NCBI RefSeq assembly: GCF_003952185.1
Contig: NZ_RXFS01000008.1
Span: 62,001-126,000, forward strand
DNA length: 64,000 nt
Direction of reading: 5' to 3'
Source of the DNA: Variovorax sp. 679
GTDB lineage: Bacteria; Pseudomonadota; Gammaproteobacteria; Burkholderiales; Burkholderiaceae_C
Positions 33,874-42,545 of the stretch are shown in pieces. The first letter of the stretch is position 1. Each line of letters opens with the position of its first letter. A program made the position numbers and the translations under genes. Under the pieces are notes generated by a model. The model was not told the DNA's origin. It saw nothing but the letters and a program-made list of their open reading frames with translations, and searched no databases.

Positions 33874-36204
33874 TTGACAACTGAACCCAATCCCACACGC
33901 TTCGGCAGCGGCCAGGCGGTGCGCCGTCTCGAGGACGAAAGCCTCCTATCAGGCGCCGGACGCTACACCGATGACGTCACGCTTCCCGAACAGGCTCATC
34001 TCGTCTTCCTTCGGTCCTCTTATCCCCATGCGCGCATTGTCTCGATAGACACCAGTGCCGCGGCCGCCATGCCCGGCGTGCTGCGCGTGATCACAGGTGC
34101 CGAGATGGTCGAAGCCGGCGTCAAGCCCATGCCGGGCGCGGCCGGGTTCAAGCGCGCGGATGGCAGCGACAGCGCCAGTCCGCCACGCCACGCCATCGCA
34201 CCCGAGCGCACGCGTTTCGTCGGCGAAGTGGTCGCCGCCGTGGTGGCCGACTCCGTGCAGCAGGCACGCGATGCCGCCGAGGCCATCATGGTCGACTACG
34301 AAGACCTGCCCTTGGTGGTCGACCTCGCAAGCGCGACCGCCGTCGGCGCGCCGCTGCTGTGCGAGGAAGCTTCGGGCAACGTCGCCGCCGAAATGCGCCA
34401 CGGCAGCAGCGAGGCCGCCACCGCCGCCTTCGCCAAGGCCAGCCACGTGGTTGCGCTCGACGTGAACAACCAGCGCGTGGTGGCGCTGACGATCGAGCCG
34501 CGCTCGGTGCTCGCCGCGCGCGACGCCGAAACCGGCCGCCTCACGATCCGCATGAGCACGCAGATGCCCTCCGGCGTGCGCGACTCCATCTGTGCCGCCA
34601 TCGGCCTGCCGAAGGACAAGGTGCGCGTGGTGGTGGGCGATGTCGGCGGCGGCTTCGGCATGAAGACCGGCGCCTATCCCGAGGACATTGCCGTCGCCTT
34701 CGCGGCGCTGCAGGTGAACCGGCCCGTGAAGTGGGTGGCTGACCGCAGCGAGGAATTCCTCTCGAGCGCGCACGGCCGCGACATCGAGGCGCGCGCCGAA
34801 ATGGCGCTCGACGCCCAAGGCAAGATCCTGGCCCTGCGCATCAAGACCCTGGCCAACGTCGGCGCCTACGCCACCGGCACCGGCGTCGCGATCCAGCTGC
34901 TGATCGGCCCCTGGGTGCAGACCAGCGTCTACGACATCCAGACCATCGACTTCCACTTCAAGGCGGTGCTCACCAACACGGCGCCCACCGGGGCCTACCG
35001 CGGCGCGGGCCGTCCCGAGGCCATCTTCACCATCGAACGGCTCATGGACGAGGCCGCGCGCCAGACCGGCATCGACCGCATCGTGCTGCGCCGCCGCAAC
35101 TTCATCCGCCCCGAGCAGATGCCGTACAAGAACCCGATGGCGCAGACCTACGACACCGGCAACTTCGAGTCGGTGATGGACCAGGCGCTCACACTGGCCG
35201 ACTGGCAGGGCTTCGAGACGCGCGCGGCCGAATCGGCCGGCAGAGGCAAGCAGCGCGGCCTCGGCATCGCCACCTTCCTCGAATGGACCGGCGGCAACGT
35301 GTTCGAGGAGCGCGTCACGGTTTCGGTGCAGGCCGACGGCGTGATCGAGGTTTTCTCCGCCGTCAACGCCATGGGGCAGGGCATCGCCACCTCGCTGGCT
35401 CAGCTCGCGGTCGATGCCTTCGGCGTGCCCATCGAGAAGGTGCGCGTGGTGCTCGGTGACACCGACCGCGGCGATGGCTTCGGCAGCGCCGGCTCGCGCT
35501 CGCTCTTCACCGGCGGCTCGGCCGTGCGCATCGGCGCCGAGCGCACCATCGACAAGGCGCGCGAACTGGCCGCGCAGGAGTTCGAGGCCTCCATCGACGA
35601 CATCGTCTACAGCCGGGGCGTCTTCAACGTGGCCGGCACCGACCTCGAGCTCGACCTCTTCACGCTCGCGGCCAAGCAGCCGGGGCGCGAGATCTTCGTC
35701 GACTCCACCAGCACCGTGGCCGGCCCCACCTGGCCCAACGGCTGCCACATCTGCGAGATCGAGATCGATCCGCCCACCGGCGAGATCAGCGTGGTGGCCT
35801 ACAGCTCGGTCAACGATGTGGGCCGCGTCATCAACCCGATGATCGTGCGCGGCCAGCTCGAAGGCGGCGCGGTGCAGGGCATCGGGCAGGCGCTGTACGA
35901 GCAGGTGGTGTACGACCACGAAACCGGCCAGCCCGTCACCGGCAGCCTGATGGACTACGCGGCCCCGCGCGCCGACATCGTCGACACCATGTTCCACATG
36001 GAAATGGACGAATCGACGCCGTGCAAGAACAACCCGCTGGGTGTGAAGGGCGTGGGCGAGCTCGGCACCATCGGCGCCACGCCGGCCATCGTGAATGCGG
36101 TGGCCGACGCCTTCGCACGCAATGGCCTCGCCACGCGCGCGCCGCGCCTGCATATGCCGCTGAGCCCTGCGCGTGTCTGGCAGGCCATGCAAACCGTCGA
36201 TTGA
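33874..36204 (+). CDS. molybdopterin-binding large subunit, xanthine dehydrogenase/CO dehydrogenase family
   Basis: A 776-residue molybdenum hydroxylase large subunit. Motifs include VVVGDVGGGFGMKTG, AYRGAGR at 374-380 (form II CoxL-like loop, not the AYXCSFR of true CO dehydrogenase), NAMGQGIATSLAQ and the active-site Glu729 in KGVGELGT. It would hydroxylate an unknown substrate at a molybdenum centre. Medium (FAD) and small (2Fe-2S) subunits, normally adjacent, are absent in the window. The TTG start at 33874 has AAGAGGA at 33861-33867; no ATG gives a family-like N terminus. Confidence 0.88.
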   Translation: MTTEPNPTRFGSGQAVRRLEDESLLSGAGRYTDDVTLPEQAHLVFLRSSYPHARIVSIDTSAAAAMPGVLRVITGAEMVEAGVKPMPGAAGFKRADGSDSASPPRHAIAPERTRFVGEVVAAVVADSVQQARDAAEAIMVDYEDLPLVVDLASATAVGAPLLCEEASGNVAAEMRHGSSEAATAAFAKASHVVALDVNNQRVVALTIEPRSVLAARDAETGRLTIRMSTQMPSGVRDSICAAIGLPKDKVRVVVGDVGGGFGMKTGAYPEDIAVAFAALQVNRPVKWVADRSEEFLSSAHGRDIEARAEMALDAQGKILALRIKTLANVGAYATGTGVAIQLLIGPWVQTSVYDIQTIDFHFKAVLTNTAPTGAYRGAGRPEAIFTIERLMDEAARQTGIDRIVLRRRNFIRPEQMPYKNPMAQTYDTGNFESVMDQALTLADWQGFETRAAESAGRGKQRGLGIATFLEWTGGNVFEERVTVSVQADGVIEVFSAVNAMGQGIATSLAQLAVDAFGVPIEKVRVVLGDTDRGDGFGSAGSRSLFTGGSAVRIGAERTIDKARELAAQEFEASIDDIVYSRGVFNVAGTDLELDLFTLAAKQPGREIFVDSTSTVAGPTWPNGCHICEIEIDPPTGEISVVAYSSVNDVGRVINPMIVRGQLEGGAVQGIGQALYEQVVYDHETGQPVTGSLMDYAAPRADIVDTMFHMEMDESTPCKNNPLGVKGVGELGTIGATPAIVNAVADAFARNGLATRAPRLHMPLSPARVWQAMQTVD

Positions 36205-36238
36205 GCAATCGTTTTCGTGGGGCAGAAAGGCGCTCGCC

Positions 36239-37153
36239 ATGCTCGTCACCACCGAAGCACAGACCCATGCGATCCGCGTTGCCAGCTACCGCTGCGACGC
36301 GGGGCCCGACGCCCGGCCCTTCACCGAACTTCACGAGGGCTACTCGGTCTCGTACGTGCGCAAGGGCAGCTTCGGCTACCGCACGCGGGGGCATGCCTAC
36401 GAGCTGGTCGCAGGCTCTGTGCTGGTCGGCTGCCCGGGCGATGAATACGTCTGCACGCACGACTACCATGTCTGCGGCGACGAATGCCTGGCCTTCCACC
36501 TGTCGCCGGGCTTCGTCGACCTGATCGGCGGTGACCGAAAGACCTGGCGCACCGGCGGTGTGCCGCCCCTGGCCGAGCTCGTGGTCATCGGCGAACTGGC
36601 GCAGGCCGCCGCCGACGGGCAGAACGACGTGGGCCTGGACGAACTGGGCATGTGGTTCGCGAGTCGCTTTGTCGAGGTCGTGTCCGGCCGCACGAAGCCC
36701 ATGGCGCTGTCCGCCGCCGCGTCGCGTGACCGTCGCCGCGCAGTCGATGCGGCGATGTGGATCGACGCCAATGCACAGCACGACATCGGCCTCGATGGCG
36801 CAGCCGCCGAAGCCGGCCTGAGCTCCTTCCATTTCCTGAGGCTGTTCTCGCAGGTGCTGGGCGTCACGCCACACCAGTACCTTGTGCGCTCACGCTTGAG
36901 GCATGCCGCGCGCCTGCTGGCCGACGACGACAGCAGGCCGGTGACCGAAGTGGCGCTCGACGTCGGCTTTGCCGACCTCAGCAACTTCGTGCGCACCTTC
37001 CATCGTGCCGCCGGCGTGTCGCCGGGCGGTTTCCGCAAGGCGGCGCAGGGCGACCGCAAGATTTTCCAAGAACGCATCGCCGCGCTCTTCGATGATGAGC
37101 TCCTGACCAATCCATCGAGCAGGAAACCATCATGTACGACCACATCGGACTGA
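36239..37153 (+). CDS. AraC family transcriptional regulator
   Basis: A 304-residue regulator. The N-terminal half is a cupin-like sensor (YSVSYVRKGSFGYRTRGHAYELVAGSVLVGCPGDEYVCTH). The C-terminal double helix-turn-helix (about 175-275) has SSFHFLRLFSQVLGVTPHQYLVRSRLRHAARLL and VTEVALDVGFADLSNFVRTFHRAAGVSPGGFRK. It begins 34 bp after the molybdenum hydroxylase and overlaps the VOC gene by 22 bp, so it probably controls one or both. Ligand unknown. Confidence 0.88.
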   Translation: MLVTTEAQTHAIRVASYRCDAGPDARPFTELHEGYSVSYVRKGSFGYRTRGHAYELVAGSVLVGCPGDEYVCTHDYHVCGDECLAFHLSPGFVDLIGGDRKTWRTGGVPPLAELVVIGELAQAAADGQNDVGLDELGMWFASRFVEVVSGRTKPMALSAAASRDRRRAVDAAMWIDANAQHDIGLDGAAAEAGLSSFHFLRLFSQVLGVTPHQYLVRSRLRHAARLLADDDSRPVTEVALDVGFADLSNFVRTFHRAAGVSPGGFRKAAQGDRKIFQERIAALFDDELLTNPSSRKPSCTTTSD

Positions 37154-37491
37154 AAGTCAAAGACCTCGCGGCGAGCCGCCGCTTCTACGAAGCCGCGCTC
37201 GCGCCGCTCGGCCATGTGCCGGGCCCTCACGACGACAGCTACGCCGGCATCGGCCCGGCCAACGAGCCGGCGCTGTGGCTCTACGCGGCCAAGGGCGCGA
37301 AAGGGCCGGGTACGCACATCGCATTTCGCGCGTCGAACCACGAAGCCGTCGCTGCGTTCCACAAGGCCGGCCTGAAGGCGGGCGGTACCGACAACGGCGG
37401 TGCTGGCCCGAGGCCGGACTACAGCCCGACCTACTACGCGGCATTCCTCATCGACCCCGACGGCAACAACGTCGAGGCGGTCTGCCCCTGA
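37132..37491 (+). CDS. VOC (glyoxalase-fold) family protein
   Basis: A 119-residue vicinal-oxygen-chelate protein: MYDHIGLKVKDLAASRRFYEAALAPLG is the N-terminal module and YYAAFLIDPDGNNVEAVCP the typical C-terminal metal-site strand. His4 and the late Glu could bind metal. The substrate is unknown. It overlaps the AraC gene and is followed 13 bp later by an SRPBCC gene. Confidence 0.85.
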   Translation: MYDHIGLKVKDLAASRRFYEAALAPLGHVPGPHDDSYAGIGPANEPALWLYAAKGAKGPGTHIAFRASNHEAVAAFHKAGLKAGGTDNGGAGPRPDYSPTYYAAFLIDPDGNNVEAVCP

Positions 37492-37504
37492 AGCGAGGCT
37501 CGCC

Positions 37505-37906
37505 ATGGCCACCGTCTACAAGGAATTCATCGTCGAGGCGGATGCGGCGCAGGTCTGGGACGCGCTGCGCGACTTCAACGCTGTGCACACGCGGCTCGCA
37601 CCGGGCTTTCTCACCGCGTGCACCATCGATGCCGAGGGCGCCCGCATCCTCACGTTCGCCAACGGCCTCGTTGCGCGCGAGATGCTGGTCGGCATCGACG
37701 ACACCCATCGGCGGCTGGCCTACACCGTCACCGGCGGACAGGCCGCGCATCATCACGCGACGGCGCAGGTGTTCGAGGAGGGCGAAGGTCGTTCGCGCTT
37801 CGTCTGGATCACCGACGTGCTGCCCGACGCCATGGCTGCCTACATCGGGCCGATGATGGAGCAGGGCGGTATCGCCATGAAGAAGGCACTGGAGCAGCAC
37901 GGATGA
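37505..37906 (+). CDS. SRPBCC family protein
   Basis: A 133-residue START-like protein of the polyketide cyclase/dehydrase type (PF10604): ATVYKEFIVEADAAQVWDALRDFNAVHTRLAPGFLTACTI, then RRLAYTVTGGQAAHHHATAQVFEEGEGRSRFVWITDVLPD and an amphipathic C-terminal helix. It binds a hydrophobic ligand in relatives. The stop overlaps the next start in ATGA. Confidence 0.85.
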   Translation: MATVYKEFIVEADAAQVWDALRDFNAVHTRLAPGFLTACTIDAEGARILTFANGLVAREMLVGIDDTHRRLAYTVTGGQAAHHHATAQVFEEGEGRSRFVWITDVLPDAMAAYIGPMMEQGGIAMKKALEQHG

Positions 37907-38304
37907 GCAGCAAGGCCCCGGACGACATCCACGCCGTGATCCGGGGCTACGCCGACGCCTGGGCTGCCAACGACGTTCGGCGCATCGTCGACAGCTACCA
38001 CGACGATGTCGTCTTCCACTACTTCGGCCGCAGCCCGCTTGCCGGCACGCATCGCGGCAAGGCGGCGTGCCTCGCCGTGCTCAAGAAGGTGAAGGAAAGA
38101 ACGAATCGCCGGCTTGTCTCGATCCGTGACGTGCTGGCGGGTGAACACTACGGCCTGATCGTCGCCGTCGAGCAATTCGAGCACCAGGGCCGTGCAGTCG
38201 AACTGGAGCGCCAACTGCGCTACGCCGTGAGGGACGGCAAGCTCGCGGAATGCTGGATCTACGACGAAGACCAGCGCTTCGTCGACGAGGTGCTGGGCGG
38301 CTGA
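37903..38304 (+). CDS. SnoaL/NTF2-like protein
   Basis: A 133-residue NTF2-fold protein: IHAVIRGYADAWAANDVRRIVDSYHDDVVFHYFGRSPLAGTHRGKAACLAVLKKV, with a C-terminal strand set ending in CWIYDEDQRFVDEVLGG. Such proteins act as isomerases, cyclases or binding proteins. Coupled to the SRPBCC gene, it completes an AraC-VOC-SRPBCC-SnoaL unit. It converges on pobA. Confidence 0.8.
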   Translation: MSSKAPDDIHAVIRGYADAWAANDVRRIVDSYHDDVVFHYFGRSPLAGTHRGKAACLAVLKKVKERTNRRLVSIRDVLAGEHYGLIVAVEQFEHQGRAVELERQLRYAVRDGKLAECWIYDEDQRFVDEVLGG

Positions 38305-38316
38305 AGCGCCGCCGGC

Positions 38317-39504
38317 TCAGAAGTCTTCGAGCGGCAGACCGACGTAGTTCTCCGCCAGCGCGGTGGAGGCTGCGGCCGAGTGCACGAGGTAGTCGAGCTC
38401 GGCTTCCTGGATCTTCTGGCCGAAGGCGCCCGTTTCCGGAAAGCGGTGCATCAGCGAAGTGAACCACCACGAGAAGCGCTCGGCTTTCCAGACGCGGCGC
38501 AGGCACAGGTCGGAGTAGCGGTCGAGTGCCGAGGCCGACTTCTCGCCGTAGAAGATCTCGAAGGCGCGCGAAAGATACCCCACGTCGGCGGTGGCGAGGT
38601 TCAGGCCCTTGGCACCGGTCGGCGGCACGATGTGGGCCGCGTCGCCCGCCAGGAACAGCGAGCCGAAGCGCATCGGCTCGGCGACGAAGCTGCGCAGCGG
38701 CGCGATGCTCTTCTCGAGCGAGGGGCCGGTCACCAGCCGCTCGCGAGCCTCGGGGTCGAGGCGGGCGCGAAGCTCGTTCCAGAAAGCCTCGTCGCTCCAG
38801 TTCTCCACGCGCTCTTCGGTCGGCACCTGCACGTAGTAGCGGCTGCGCGTGGCGCTGCGCATGCTGCACAGCGCGAAGCCGCGCTCGGTGTTGGCGTAGA
38901 TCAGCTCGTGCGACACCGGCGGCACGTCGGCCAGCACGCCGAGCCAGCCGAAGGGGTAGATCTTCTCGTAGGTCTGGATCGCATCGGCCGGCACGCTGGC
39001 CCGGCTCACGCCGTGGTAGCCGTCGCAGCCGGCGATGAAGTCGCACTCGATCTCGTGCGTCTGGCCATCCCTCTCGTAGCGCACGCGCGGCTTGCCCGAC
39101 TGGAAGTCGTGCAGGCTCACGTTCGCCGCGCTGTAGATGGTGGTGAGACCTTCGGCCGCGCGTGCTTCCATCAGGTCGCGCGTCACTTCGGTCTGGCCGT
39201 ACACCGTCACCTGCTTGCCGCCCGTGAGGCCGTGCATGTCGATGCGGTGGCGCGCGCCCTTGAACAGCAACTCGATGCCCTCGTGCGGCAGGCCCTCGGC
39301 CCTGGCACGGGTGTCGACGCCGGCACGCGCCAGCAGGTCCATCGTGACTTGTTCCAGCACGCCGGCGCGGATGCGGCCGAGCACGTAGTCACCGCTTTGG
39401 CGCTCGACGATGACGTTGTCGATGCCGGCCTTGTACAGAAGCTGCCCGAGCAGCAGGCCGGCGGGACCGGCTCCGATGATGGCGACCTGGGTGCGCATGT
39501 TCAT
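38317..39504 (-). CDS. pobA: 4-hydroxybenzoate 3-monooxygenase
   Basis: A 395-residue FAD enzyme that converts 4-hydroxybenzoate to protocatechuate with NADPH and O2. GAGPAG at 11-16 binds ADP, the DG motif is in FIAGCDGYHGVSR, and Asp288 in LAGDAAHIVPPTGAKGLNLA binds the flavin ribityl. Length and the final ENYVGLPLEDF match PobA. It is divergent from an IclR regulator of PobR type with an operator-like palindrome between. No pca genes lie nearby. Confidence 0.95.
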   Translation of the reverse strand: MNMRTQVAIIGAGPAGLLLGQLLYKAGIDNVIVERQSGDYVLGRIRAGVLEQVTMDLLARAGVDTRARAEGLPHEGIELLFKGARHRIDMHGLTGGKQVTVYGQTEVTRDLMEARAAEGLTTIYSAANVSLHDFQSGKPRVRYERDGQTHEIECDFIAGCDGYHGVSRASVPADAIQTYEKIYPFGWLGVLADVPPVSHELIYANTERGFALCSMRSATRSRYYVQVPTEERVENWSDEAFWNELRARLDPEARERLVTGPSLEKSIAPLRSFVAEPMRFGSLFLAGDAAHIVPPTGAKGLNLATADVGYLSRAFEIFYGEKSASALDRYSDLCLRRVWKAERFSWWFTSLMHRFPETGAFGQKIQEAELDYLVHSAAASTALAENYVGLPLEDF

Positions 39505-39573
39505 GTCTCCGAGAGGGTTTCATGGAGCGTAGGGCGCATGCGGCCTTCCGTGGAGGCCGCTTGCGCGGCTGTG

Positions 39574-39608
39574 TGCGATCATGCGAATGCGTGCGCGATC
39601 ATCGCGCA
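39574..39608. promoter_or_regulatory. PobR operator candidate
   Basis: A perfect 17-bp palindrome, TGCGCGAT-C-ATCGCGCA, lies at 39592-39608. A second, imperfect copy of its core (TGCGATCATGCG) is at 39574-39585; the CGATCAT cores are exactly 20 bp apart. It resembles the GTTCGATAATCGCAC sites of IclR-type PcaR/PobR regulators and stands between pobA and its regulator. Confidence 0.65.
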
Positions 39609-39640
39609 ACACTTCCACAGACGACGAACCACCCCGCCTC

Positions 39641-40411
39641 ATGAGCATCGCCAAGGCCGACTTCATCGAGGGCATCGCCAAGGGAATGGCTGTGCTCGAA
39701 AGCTTCGACACCGAGCGCCAGCGCCTGAACGCCACGCTGGCTGCCGAGCGCGCCGGCCTCACGCGTGCCGCCGCCCGCCGGCATCTGCTGACGCTGGCCC
39801 ACCTTGGCTACCTGGAGACTGATGGCAGCTATTTCTGGATGGCGCCCAAGGTGCTGCGCTTCTCGGGCAGCTATCTCGCGTCCTCGCGCCTGCCGCGCGC
39901 GCTGCAGCCCACGCTGAACCGGCTCGCGGCGCAGACCGGCGAGTCGTTCTCGGCGGTGGTGCTCGACGGGGAAGAGGTGGTCATCGTCGCACGCAGCGGC
40001 AGCTACGGCACGCCGACGCGCGTACTGGCCTACGGCCTGCACCTCGGTGCACGGCTGCCGGCGCATGCCACTTCCACCGGCCGCGTGCTGCTGGCGGCGA
40101 TGGCGCCGACCCAGTTCACGCAATGGCTCAAGGGCCGCCATCTGGCGCGGCTTACGCCCCGCACGGTGACACAGGCGCGAGGCCTGCGGCAGCTGATTGC
40201 CCGCGCGCGCAAGGATGACTACTGCTTCGCCAGCGAAGAGCACGAGCTGGGCGTGCAGGCGCTCGCGGTGCCGCTGCGCGACATGCAAGGCCACACGGTG
40301 GCCGCGCTCAACGTGGTGCTCTCGGGCACGCGCTACCAGGAAGAGACCCTGCAGCGCGAGATGCTGCCGCTGCTCTTCGAAGCTGCACGAGAAGTCCGAT
40401 CGCTTCTCTGA
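39641..40411 (+). CDS. pobR: IclR family regulator, PobR/PcaR type
   Basis: A 256-residue regulator. The opening KADFIEGIAKGMAVLESFDTERQRLNATLAAERAGLTRAAARRHLLTLAHLGYL is typical of PcaR/PcaU/PobR proteins. The effector domain ends in ELGVQALAVPLRDMQGHTVAALNVVLSG. It probably activates divergent pobA in the presence of 4-hydroxybenzoate. The ATG at 39641 fits homologues; one at 39581 would run through the operator. Confidence 0.85.
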   Translation: MSIAKADFIEGIAKGMAVLESFDTERQRLNATLAAERAGLTRAAARRHLLTLAHLGYLETDGSYFWMAPKVLRFSGSYLASSRLPRALQPTLNRLAAQTGESFSAVVLDGEEVVIVARSGSYGTPTRVLAYGLHLGARLPAHATSTGRVLLAAMAPTQFTQWLKGRHLARLTPRTVTQARGLRQLIARARKDDYCFASEEHELGVQALAVPLRDMQGHTVAALNVVLSGTRYQEETLQREMLPLLFEAAREVRSLL

Positions 40412-40462
40412 TCTGAACTTTGGCCGCAGCCCGCGCCTCGAATCCCCGAAACGGACACAACC

Positions 40463-41122
40463 ATGCGACTCCTCCTCCTCGAAGACGACGTGATGATCGG
40501 CGAAGCGGTGCTCGACCTGCTGCGCGCCGAACAGTACGCGGTGGACTGGGTGAAAGACGGCGATGCCGCCGAATCGGCCCTGCGCACCCAGCAGTACGAC
40601 CTCGTGATGCTCGACCTCGGCGTGCCCCGGCGCGACGGGCTTGAGGTGCTGCGCAACCTGCGCGCGCGAAAGCAGCGCATGCCGGTGCTGATCGCCACCG
40701 CGCGCGATTCGGTGCAGCAGCGCATCGAAGGCCTCGATGCCGGCGCCGACGACTACGTGCTCAAGCCCTACGACCTCGACGAACTGCTGGCCCGCATTCG
40801 CGCCTTGCTGCGCCGTGCGGCGGGGCGCGCCGAACCGGTGTACGAGCACATGGGCGTGAGCATCAACCCGGCCACGCGCGAGGTGACGGTGGCTGGCCAG
40901 CCGGTGGTGCTGTCGGCGCGCGAATGGGCCGTGCTGGAGCCTCTGCTGGCCCGGCCCGGCATGGTGCTGTCGCGCGCCCAGCTCGAGGAAAAGCTCTACA
41001 GCTGGAAGGATGAGATCAGCAGCAACGCGGTCGAGGTGTACGTGCACGGCCTGCGCAAGAAGCTCGGTGCCGAACTCATTCGCAATGTGCGGGGCGTCGG
41101 CTACATGGTGCCGAAGATATGA
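40463..41122 (+). CDS. OmpR-family response regulator (QseB/PmrA type)
   Basis: A 219-residue response regulator. The receiver has the acidic pair Glu7-Asp8-Asp9, phospho-acceptor Asp51 (MLDLGVP) and Lys in VLKPYDLDELLARI. The C-terminal winged helix (about 125-218) has SAREWAVLEPLLARPGMVLSRAQLEEKLYSW and EVYVHGLRKKLG. It overlaps the kinase by ATGA. A PmrA-type box lies upstream of degP, the gene after the kinase. Confidence 0.92.
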   Translation: MRLLLLEDDVMIGEAVLDLLRAEQYAVDWVKDGDAAESALRTQQYDLVMLDLGVPRRDGLEVLRNLRARKQRMPVLIATARDSVQQRIEGLDAGADDYVLKPYDLDELLARIRALLRRAAGRAEPVYEHMGVSINPATREVTVAGQPVVLSAREWAVLEPLLARPGMVLSRAQLEEKLYSWKDEISSNAVEVYVHGLRKKLGAELIRNVRGVGYMVPKI

Positions 41123-42444
41123 GGCGGCTGACCGGATCGCTGCGCGCGCGCCTGCTGTGGTTCCTGCTCGCGGCCATCGTGCTCGCCGCGGGTGCGCAGG
41201 CGCTGGTGGCCTATCGCACGGTGCTCGCCGAGGCCGACGACATCTTCGACTACCACATGCAGCAGATGGCGCTGTCGCTGCGCGCGGGCCTGCCGCCCAG
41301 CGCAGCGGTGGGCGGGCTCGGGGTGGCCGAGCAGAACTTCGATTTCGTCGTGCAGGTGTGGACGGCCGACGGCGTGCGCATCTTCGAGTCCGCCGAGCAG
41401 GCCGCGCTGCCGCAGCTCGCGGTGCTGGGCTTCGCCGACGTGAACGCGCGCGGCACCACGTATCGCGTGTTCTCGATGCAGACGCGCGGGCTGGTGATCC
41501 AGGTGGCGCAGGACATGGCGGCGCGGCGCCACATGGCCGGCACGCTCGCACTGCGCACCATCGCGCCGGTCGCGTTGATGGCGCCATTGCTGATGCTGGT
41601 CGTGTGGTGGGTCGTGAGCCAGTCGCTCGCGCCGGTCGCGCGGGTGCGCAAGCAGGTCGCGTCGCGCCAGGCCGACGACCTGTCGCCGGTGAGCGAGGAG
41701 AACCTGCCCGAGGAAGTGCGCCCGCTGGTTCAGGAGCTGAACCTGCTGTTCGATCGCGTGCGCCACGCCTTCGACGCGCAGAAGCACTTCGTCGCCGATG
41801 CCGCGCACGAGCTGCGTTCGCCGCTGGCGGCGCTGAAGCTGCAGGTGCAGGGCCTGCAGCGCGCACCCGACGATGCCTCGCGCGAGCTGGCTGTGAGCCG
41901 GTTGGTGGCGGGCATCGATCGCGCGACGCGGCTGGTCGAGCAGATGCTCGCGCTGGCCCGGCACGAGGCCAGCATGGCCGCCGGCGCGAAGCCGGAACCG
42001 GTCGACCTGGCCGAGGTCGCGCGGCTCGCGGTGTCCGACGCCGTGGCGGCCGCGCAGGCGAGGGGCATCGACATCGGCATCGCACACGCCGACGAGGCGG
42101 TGGTCGACGGCCAGTCCGAAGCCCTTCGCATGCTGCTGCGCAACCTGCTCGAAAACGCCATCAAGTACACGCCGGTCGAAGGCCGTGTCGACGTCGGCAT
42201 CACCCGACAGAGCGACTCCGCCGAGCTCACCGTGGAGGACAGCGGACCGGGCCTGCCGCCCGAGGAGCGCGAACGGGTGCTCGACCGCTTCTATCGCTCG
42301 GGCGAGACCCAGGCGCCCGGCAGCGGGCTGGGCCTCGCCATCGTCAAGTCGATCGCCGACCTGCACGGGGCCACGGTGGCGCTCGACCAGTCGCCAGCCC
42401 TCGGCGGCCTGCGCGTGCAGGTGCGCTTTCCAGCGCGCGCCTGA
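41119..42444 (+). CDS. sensor histidine kinase (QseC type)
   Basis: A 441-residue kinase with an N-terminal helix (LLWFLLAAIVLAAGAQALVAY), a periplasmic domain of about 120 residues, a second helix (VALMAPLLMLVVWWVVS), a HAMP-like linker and a HisKA domain with His230 (FVADAAHELRSPLAALKLQVQ). The ATPase has NLLENAIKYTP, DSGPGLPPEERERVLDRFYR and GSGLGLAIVKSI. It phosphorylates the coupled response regulator. The signal is not known. Confidence 0.92.
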   Translation: MRRLTGSLRARLLWFLLAAIVLAAGAQALVAYRTVLAEADDIFDYHMQQMALSLRAGLPPSAAVGGLGVAEQNFDFVVQVWTADGVRIFESAEQAALPQLAVLGFADVNARGTTYRVFSMQTRGLVIQVAQDMAARRHMAGTLALRTIAPVALMAPLLMLVVWWVVSQSLAPVARVRKQVASRQADDLSPVSEENLPEEVRPLVQELNLLFDRVRHAFDAQKHFVADAAHELRSPLAALKLQVQGLQRAPDDASRELAVSRLVAGIDRATRLVEQMLALARHEASMAAGAKPEPVDLAEVARLAVSDAVAAAQARGIDIGIAHADEAVVDGQSEALRMLLRNLLENAIKYTPVEGRVDVGITRQSDSAELTVEDSGPGLPPEERERVLDRFYRSGETQAPGSGLGLAIVKSIADLHGATVALDQSPALGGLRVQVRFPARA

Positions 42445-42468
42445 GCCCCTTGCGGTGGCGCCGAGCCG

Positions 42469-42485
42469 TTTAAGCGGCGCTTAAG
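42469..42485 (+). promoter_or_regulatory. PmrA/QseB-type box upstream of degP
   Basis: TTTAAG-CGGCG-CTTAAG is a direct repeat with 11-bp period, the spacing of PmrA/QseB-class sites. It contains a perfect palindrome TTAAGCG-G-CGCTTAA (42470-42484). It is 61 bp before the degP ATG, directly after the two-component genes. Confidence 0.6.
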
Positions 42486-42545
42486 TCAGGGCGACGACAT
42501 TCCTTTCATCGTTTTGCGTCCATACGCCTTGAAAGGAACCGACCA

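Noticed and set aside
33874..36204. True aerobic CO dehydrogenase (CoxL form I)
   Set aside because: The active-site loop is AYRGAGR, not AYXCSFR, and CoxM/CoxS genes are missing.
33949..36252. 767-codon open frame antisense to the molybdenum hydroxylase
   Set aside because: Shadow of a strongly conserved gene; composition is that of reversed high-GC codons.
38034..38080. Possible frame problem in the SnoaL-like gene
   Set aside because: The frame is continuous from 37903 to 38304 and the family pattern is intact.
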